DNA of 10,752 nt from Opitutia bacterium UBA977. Lineage in GTDB: Bacteria; Verrucomicrobiota; Verrucomicrobiia; Opitutales; Coraliomargaritaceae. A program made the position numbers and the translations under genes. The notes below the pieces were generated by a model that was not told the origin of the DNA, did not search any database, and worked only from the letters and a program-made list of their open reading frames with translations. Below, piece by piece: positions 6,436 to 10,752 of this stretch (positions within the stretch are counted from its first letter, which is position 1; every line of letters starts with the position of its first letter). Location of the stretch: the NCBI GenBank assembly GCA_002292345.1, contig DBBT01000092.1, positions 1 to 10,752 of the forward strand, read 5' to 3'.

Positions 6436-7719
6436 CTAATTTTCGATTTCGCCAGCCAATTCCTGTTCTGATATAGGTGCGGCTACCACTGGTGGGCGCG
6501 AAGAGAGAGTCAGCGACACGACATTCTCGATATGGCGCGTATGCGGAAATAAATCGAAAGGCTGAATCAGAGTGATGTCGTAGCCTGCCTCTACGAACTC
6601 CTTTAAATCACGTGCCTGTGTCGCAGGATCGCAGGACACATAGACGATCCGCTGCGGGCGAAACTGCATCAATTGCTGACGGAAGCTCGCATCGCAACCC
6701 TTACGCGGCGGATCGATCACCACTGCAGTCTGTTCAGCAGGGAACTTCAGACCATTAAAGATCGCCTCAGCCTTACCGATCACGAAGCGCACATTTTTAA
6801 TGTTACTAATCGTCGCATTCGCCTGTGCCCAACGCACTGCGGGCTCGCTGATTTCAACGCCGGCGGACAATTCAAACGATTTCGATGTCGAAAGCGTAAA
6901 CAAGCCGACGCCGCAATACGCATCCACTAAGTAGCGCGCTCCATGCAGCGATGCCTCACGCGCCACGTGCTCGACCAGTTCAGGCAGGATAAAGGGATTA
7001 TTTTGGAAAAACTCTCCAGCCTTGAACTGGAATGTATGATTCCCGATACGCTCGGAGACGATCTCTTGCGGATCAGTCACCACACCTTCGAGCACATCGC
7101 GCATAAGTATCGTGCCACCACGCTGTCGACGCTTCTTACCACCAGAGAGGCGTGCCTCTTCGCGTGCTGCCGGCAATGCGGCGTTGATTGCCTCGGTCGC
7201 TATCGGGCATTGCTCGACATCGAGAATCTGATTACGGCGACCGTATTGCAAAAATCCAATCGGCTGGGTACCATCTTTCGCTGGACGCTCATAATGCGGC
7301 GTGATCTTAGAACGATAATTATATTGCTTCGGCGAACCGTGCGACAACTGCACCGGATGGTTGATCGCTCCGAGCTTTTGCATCAACTCTTCAACATGCT
7401 GAGCCTTCTCCTTTAACTGACGCGCATAGGTCATATGCTGATACTGGCAACCACCACATTTTTGATACAGCAGGCAACGTGGCTCGACACGATCTGGCGA
7501 CGCTTCAAGCACTTCAAGCAGATCAGCATCCGAATAATTTTGAAAGTTACGATAGATGCGCGCCTTCACTCGCTCACCAGGAATCACAAATGGCACCATC
7601 ACCACCCAGCCATCAACGCGAGCGACGCCCATCCCTAGATTCGTCAAACTCTCAACGGTCACATCGACCTCTTGATGATACTCAAAAGGCTCTGGCACAA
7701 AATTTTTCGGTGGTTGCAT
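6436..7719 (-). CDS. rlmD: RlmD/TrmA-family 23S rRNA (uracil-5-)-methyltransferase
   Basis: This enzyme transfers a methyl group from S-adenosylmethionine to C5 of a uridine in RNA. The 427-aa protein has an N-terminal TRAM RNA-binding domain (about 12-72). Four Cys follow, C82, C88, C91 (CX5CX2C) and C171, as in the [4Fe-4S] cluster of RumA/RlmD. The SAM loop is DAYCGVG (266-272), followed by DPPRKGC (336-342). The nucleophile is C363 in VSCDPATQARDL, and the general base is probably E398 in TRHIENV. Cluster and length favour RlmD (U1939 type), but RlmCD-like or other specificity cannot be excluded. A basic insert (KKRRQR, 195-200) is unusual. The ATG at 7717-7719 is preceded by GAGGG, the only reasonable Shine-Dalgarno sequence in the window. 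An ATG at 7782 is open in frame but less likely. The gene diverges from a SpoU-type methyltransferase. Confidence 0.9.
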   Translation of the reverse strand: MQPPKNFVPEPFEYHQEVDVTVESLTNLGMGVARVDGWVVMVPFVIPGERVKARIYRNFQNYSDADLLEVLEASPDRVEPRCLLYQKCGGCQYQHMTYARQLKEKAQHVEELMQKLGAINHPVQLSHGSPKQYNYRSKITPHYERPAKDGTQPIGFLQYGRRNQILDVEQCPIATEAINAALPAAREEARLSGGKKRRQRGGTILMRDVLEGVVTDPQEIVSERIGNHTFQFKAGEFFQNNPFILPELVEHVAREASLHGARYLVDAYCGVGLFTLSTSKSFELSAGVEISEPAVRWAQANATISNIKNVRFVIGKAEAIFNGLKFPAEQTAVVIDPPRKGCDASFRQQLMQFRPQRIVYVSCDPATQARDLKEFVEAGYDITLIQPFDLFPHTRHIENVVSLTLSSRPPVVAAPISEQELAGEIEN

Positions 7720-7816
7720 CCCAATGCCCTCAACAATGCAACCGCATCCTGCAACCTTAAAAATCCATAACAAGCTTCCCATCGAACAACTTTCTGCCCT
7801 TATTAAGTTTCATAAT
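7720..7816. promoter_or_regulatory. Divergent intergenic region between two RNA methyltransferase genes
   Basis: These 97 bases separate the RlmD-type and SpoU-type genes and must contain both promoters if the chosen starts are right. I found no strong -35/-10 pair on either strand. Only the RlmD side shows a ribosome binding site (GAGGG, about 9 bases before its ATG). Confidence 0.4.
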
Positions 7817-8620
7817 ATGGAAGACGCCTACATTCAGAGCCGCCAAAACGATCAAGTCAAAAATCTCGTCAAGCTTCGCGAACGCAAGCACCGCGACCGC
7901 CAAGAGCGCTTCCTGGTCGAAGGCCTGCGCGAACTCGGTCACGCCATCGGCTCTGGCTATGAAGTCGAAACCATTTACTACTGTCCAGAATACTTCCCTT
8001 CTGCTCAGCACGAAACCTTTATTGCCAATACCCTAGGCAATGAAGGCCCACCGCTGGTGCGCATGAGCGAAGACGCCTTCGGTAAGGCTGCCTATCGCGA
8101 AGGACCGGACGGCATTGTCGCGATCGCCAAACAGCAAAGTCACTCGATCCAGGAATTCGATCTGCCCACCACGCCGCTTCTGCTGGTACTCGAAGGCATC
8201 GAGAAACCTGGTAACCTTGGCGCGATCCTCCGCAGTGCTGATGGTGCTGGTGCGGATGCCGTGATCCTCGTGGACTGCGTACTTGACCTCTACAACCCCA
8301 ACGCCATCCGTTCTTCCCAAGGCCTAGTTTTTGCACTACCGGTCATCTGCACCGAGCAGGCTTACCTATCAGAATGGCTCACGAAACATCAGATTCAAAC
8401 CGTCGCCACCACTCCCGAGACCAAGAACCTGCACTGGGACATCGACTACAAAAAGCCCACCGCACTGTTGTTTGGCAGCGAAAGCGATGGCCTGAGCGAC
8501 TTTTGGCTTAGCCATACAAACGAGCACGTGCGGATCTCGATGGCAGGCAGAGCCGACTCGCTCAATGTCGCCGCAGCCGCAGCCGTCTGCCTCTACGAAG
8601 CAAAAAGGCAACGCGCTTAA
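7817..8620 (+). CDS. SpoU/TrmH-family RNA 2'-O-methyltransferase
   Basis: The 267-aa protein is a SPOUT-class enzyme that uses S-adenosylmethionine to methylate a ribose 2'-OH in rRNA or tRNA. The N-terminal substrate-binding domain (about 15-105) includes LVKLRERKHRDRQERFLVEG. The knotted catalytic domain has motif 1 with N133 and R139 (KPGNLGAILRSADGAGA), motif 2 LLFGSESDGL (217-226) and motif 3 ISMAGRADSLNVAAAAAV (240-257). The layout is that of RlmB and related rRNA enzymes, but the target nucleotide is not readable from sequence, so no symbol is given. I chose the ATG at 7817. Starts further upstream would overlap the RlmD-type start and add an unconserved stretch. No Shine-Dalgarno sequence is seen. 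The stop codon overlaps the T-tract of the convergent kinase gene's terminator. Confidence 0.9.
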   Translation: MEDAYIQSRQNDQVKNLVKLRERKHRDRQERFLVEGLRELGHAIGSGYEVETIYYCPEYFPSAQHETFIANTLGNEGPPLVRMSEDAFGKAAYREGPDGIVAIAKQQSHSIQEFDLPTTPLLLVLEGIEKPGNLGAILRSADGAGADAVILVDCVLDLYNPNAIRSSQGLVFALPVICTEQAYLSEWLTKHQIQTVATTPETKNLHWDIDYKKPTALLFGSESDGLSDFWLSHTNEHVRISMAGRADSLNVAAAAAVCLYEAKRQRA

Positions 8621-8643
8621 AAAGGTGCGAGGACGGCTCGCCC
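8619..8643 (-). terminator. Terminator of the hybrid histidine kinase gene
   Basis: On the minus strand GCGAG-CCGTC-CTCGC (8627-8641) forms a hairpin. GG/CC can extend it with one bulged A, and it runs into TTTTT (8619-8623). It lies about 50 bases past the kinase stop. The T-tract overlaps the stop codon of the convergent methyltransferase gene. Confidence 0.55.
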
Positions 8644-8692
8644 GAGTATCCATGACATTGGCTAACGCGGGTGAATGCCCACGCTATTCATT

Positions 8693-10087
8693 TCAAGTTT
8701 TCACCCCAGGACGATCCCTGCGGATCACCTCTTGCAGCACTTCGCGCAGTTTTTTCAAATTTACTGGCTTGGGCAGGAAGTAATTCATCCCCGCCCGCTT
8801 AAACTTCCCCTCGTCCGAGAGCACACCAAAAGCAGTCACCGCAACGATCGGCACATGCTTACCGAGTTCGCCAGCTTCCCCATTTCGCAGAGCCAGCGAC
8901 GCAGCTACGCCATCCATAATCGGCATATCAATATCCATCAAGATCAAGTCAAAACCCTTAGATTCCTGCACTAGATCGATCACCTCTTGGCCATTTGTCG
9001 CAAAAACCACTTCTTGCTTCATATGCCCCAGAATCGTCCCCATCACCTTGCGGGCAATCGGATCATCCTCAGCCACGATCAACGAAAGGCACACTGGTAG
9101 AGCCAACATCGACTTGCTCGACTTCCCGCCTTGATCTAAACGAAGCCCACCAGTCGGCAATGCACCACTCGCGGAGGCTTGCATCTGCTCCATCTCGAAC
9201 GACAACTGCGTGTGCACGCCACCCGCCTCATAAGGGTTCGCATACATCACACCTTTATAGCGCTCCAGTAATGCAGACGATACCGCCCAATACAAATACT
9301 CCATCTGCAGTCGCGCATGATTCACCCCTGTCGTCATCTGGAAGACTTCCTGGATCTGTTGTTGCCGCTCTTGAGAAGGCTCCTCACGAGGATTTACAAT
9401 ATCAACTTTAACATCTACTCCATCCGTTCGCCATGTGATCTGTAAGACTTTTTTCTCAGTCGGAATCCTCACTAATGACACACTTTCAATCGAGCCCAGA
9501 ATAGCGTTCTCGACAATCGCCCGCAGATGATCGCCATCGCCACGCAAACGCAAAGACTTATCTTGATGGCTCAGCTCAAGTTTGAGCCCGCGCAAATCAG
9601 CGCGAAAGACCAAGTCCTTCTTAATCTGCTCCATCAAGTCGTACAGATTTACCCACTCTCGATACTCCGGCAAATCATCCCATTCAGCTTGTATCTTCGA
9701 TAAATTCACCATAGCCCCGATCACTGCGAGCATGTGCCGCGCGCAACCCTCGATCGCAACTCCATCGTCACTCGGGGCCTCCTCTTGCATAATCTGAGCA
9801 ACCCCCAACAAGCCATTTAACGGCGTGCGTAATTCATGCGAAAGCGTCGCAAACAAGGCTGTCGAAGCCTGATCGACTCGAGTGGCCTCTGCAAGGACCG
9901 GCTCCTCTTCCTTAAGAATCGGGGCAAGAACCTCAGGCTTGGGTTTGCGCAACAACAAGCCAACTAATAATACAACGCCCCCAAGGAGCACCATAAATAG
10001 AACCAAAAGCAATACCGTTAAACTATTTAAGCTCGCAACAATCACTCGATAAATCCACGGATCAGCACCTCGATCGTCAACAAGCAT
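8693..10087 (-). CDS. Hybrid histidine kinase with degenerate ATPase domain and intact receiver
   Basis: The 464-aa protein appears membrane-anchored. A short N-terminus is followed by one long hydrophobic stretch (about 17-46), a linker, HisKA with H84 in SHELRTPLNG, an HATPase-like region (about 150-298) and a C-terminal receiver (about 335-455). The receiver is complete: D341/D342, acceptor D385 in LMDIDMP, T418 and K440. The ATPase region is not: the N-box Mg-binding Asn aligns with G198, and neither DxGxG nor the GLGL box is present (V-N-P-R-E-E and R-L-Q-M-E-Y instead). So it may not autophosphorylate and may instead act as a phosphatase, a scaffold or a partner of another kinase. There is no periplasmic sensor domain. 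An in-frame stop lies six codons upstream of the ATG, so the frame is not simply extended. It has a near-identical tandem neighbour upstream. Confidence 0.85.
   Translation of the reverse strand: MLVDDRGADPWIYRVIVASLNSLTVLLLVLFMVLLGGVVLLVGLLLRKPKPEVLAPILKEEEPVLAEATRVDQASTALFATLSHELRTPLNGLLGVAQIMQEEAPSDDGVAIEGCARHMLAVIGAMVNLSKIQAEWDDLPEYREWVNLYDLMEQIKKDLVFRADLRGLKLELSHQDKSLRLRGDGDHLRAIVENAILGSIESVSLVRIPTEKKVLQITWRTDGVDVKVDIVNPREEPSQERQQQIQEVFQMTTGVNHARLQMEYLYWAVSSALLERYKGVMYANPYEAGGVHTQLSFEMEQMQASASGALPTGGLRLDQGGKSSKSMLALPVCLSLIVAEDDPIARKVMGTILGHMKQEVVFATNGQEVIDLVQESKGFDLILMDIDMPIMDGVAASLALRNGEAGELGKHVPIVAVTAFGVLSDEGKFKRAGMNYFLPKPVNLKKLREVLQEVIRRDRPGVKT
8778..8887 (-). repeat. 110-bp perfect repeat, copy 1 (receiver of complete kinase)
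   Basis: This tract is base-for-base identical to 10361-10470, in the same orientation, offset by 1583 bases. It encodes about residues 401-437 of the complete kinase (from the start of NGEAGELG to near YFL). Bases on both sides differ at scattered positions between the two genes. Confidence 0.9.
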
Positions 10088-10275
10088 TATTGTTAAATCG
10101 CATTAAAAAACTACGTTCCTAAAAATCCACTCTTACCTGTAGATGTGCCTCAACCAACTACACGCAGCCTTACTTACTCCGTTTTACACGTGGTCAGAGA
10201 TTTGGATCGGCTAGGTCGAGTTGGCCTAACATCCATCATGCTTGGCTAAACAAGGATGCCCCACTCTGCTCATTT
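10088..10275 (-). other. Gap between the tandem kinase genes
   Basis: These 188 bases hold no gene I can support, no clear terminator after the upstream kinase and no good promoter pair before the downstream one. The two kinase genes may therefore be cotranscribed. The bases just past each kinase stop share a TTGAAAATGA-like stretch, a trace of the duplication. Confidence 0.4.
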
Positions 10276-10752
10276 TCAAGGATCTACCACGTGACGCTCC
10301 TTGCGAATCACATCCAGCAGTACTTCGCGCAGTTTGTTCAGATTCACTGGCTTAGGCAGAAAGTAATTCATCCCCGCCCGCTTAAACTTCCCCTCGTCCG
10401 AGAGCACACCAAAAGCAGTCACCGCAACGATCGGCACATGCTTACCGAGTTCGCCAGCTTCCCCATTTCGTAAGGCCAACGCCGCGGTAACGCCATCCAT
10501 AATCGGCATATCAATATCCATTAAGATCAAGTCACAGCCCTTAGATTCCTGGACTAGATCGATCACCTCCTGCCCATTCGTCGCAAAAACCACCTCTTGC
10601 TTCATGTGACCCAGCGCTGCAGCTAACAAACTGCGAGCAATCGGATCATCTTCTGCCACAATCAGCGAAAGGCGTACTGGCAGAGCCAACATCGACTTGA
10701 GCGGCTTACCACTCTGATCCAAACGGAGACCACCGACTGGCAATTCACTACT
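10276..10752 (-). CDS. Tandem paralogous hybrid kinase, C-terminal receiver only (5' end outside window)
   Basis: The last 158 codons of a second hybrid kinase or response regulator are visible, and the frame stays open to the window edge. It starts within a linker (SSELPVGGLRLDQSG) that aligns with residues 307-321 of the neighbouring complete kinase. A receiver follows with all key residues: the DD pair in VAEDDP, the acceptor in LMDIDMP, T in AVTAF and K in LPKPVN. By eye roughly five in six residues match the neighbour. Differences cluster in helix alpha-1 after DDPIAR (SLLAAA here, KVMGTI there), in the final residues and in the linker. Whether it has intact HisKA and ATPase domains cannot be seen. 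It lies upstream of the complete copy on the same strand. Confidence 0.85.
   Translation of the reverse strand, partial: SSELPVGGLRLDQSGKPLKSMLALPVRLSLIVAEDDPIARSLLAAALGHMKQEVVFATNGQEVIDLVQESKGCDLILMDIDMPIMDGVTAALALRNGEAGELGKHVPIVAVTAFGVLSDEGKFKRAGMNYFLPKPVNLNKLREVLLDVIRKERHVVDP
10361..10470 (-). repeat. 110-bp perfect repeat, copy 2 (receiver of partial kinase)
   Basis: Identical to 8778-8887; see that entry. It lies in the receiver of the partial upstream kinase. Confidence 0.9.

Noticed and set aside
7724..7816. Upstream start for the SpoU-type methyltransferase
   Set aside because: It would leave no promoter space next to the divergent gene and adds an unconserved N-terminus before the substrate-binding domain.
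10088..10275. Remnant of a third kinase copy between the two paralogs
   Set aside because: No receiver or kinase motif could be read in any minus-strand frame of this gap, only a short similarity just after the stop codons.

Overview
The window reads as a stretch of bacterial chromosome made mostly of housekeeping genes. The gene set includes a short EF-Ts (197 aa), bS21 and hybrid sensor kinases. Together with nearly absent Shine-Dalgarno sequences, this fits a Verrucomicrobiota-type bacterium, perhaps class Opitutae. That placement is inference from the general look of the proteins and was not tested. There is no prophage, insertion sequence, CRISPR array or plasmid function.

Layout, left to right. 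A complete tRNA-Gly(TCC) gene lies on the minus strand at the left edge. Next come ruvX (Holliday-junction resolvase family) and manC (mannose-1-phosphate guanylyltransferase), both minus strand. ruvX is bracketed by a near-perfect inverted repeat. An inositol-monophosphatase-fold gene diverges from manC on the plus strand. The translation operon rpsB-tsf (S2, EF-Ts) follows on the minus strand with a terminator after tsf. A 422-base gap upstream of rpsB holds the rpsB leader, a strong minus-strand terminator and a possible branched RNA structure. Then come a TIM-barrel sugar isomerase/epimerase-like gene, rpsU (S21) and an RlmD-type rRNA uracil methyltransferase, all minus strand. A SpoU/TrmH-type 2'-O-methyltransferase diverges from the RlmD-type gene. 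The right end carries two tandem minus-strand hybrid histidine kinase paralogs; the second runs off the window.

Functionally, the middle is dominated by translation: S2, EF-Ts, S21, two rRNA or tRNA methyltransferases and a tRNA. manC supplies GDP-mannose for glycans.

The most interesting part is the kinase pair. The complete copy has a short membrane anchor, no sensor domain and an intact HisKA His. Its ATPase domain has lost the usual N, G1 and G2 box residues, but its receiver is intact. The two receivers share a 110-bp identical DNA tract, yet differ at six consecutive residues in helix alpha-1, the region known to set partner choice. This looks like a recent duplication with homogenisation in one part and divergence of specificity in another.
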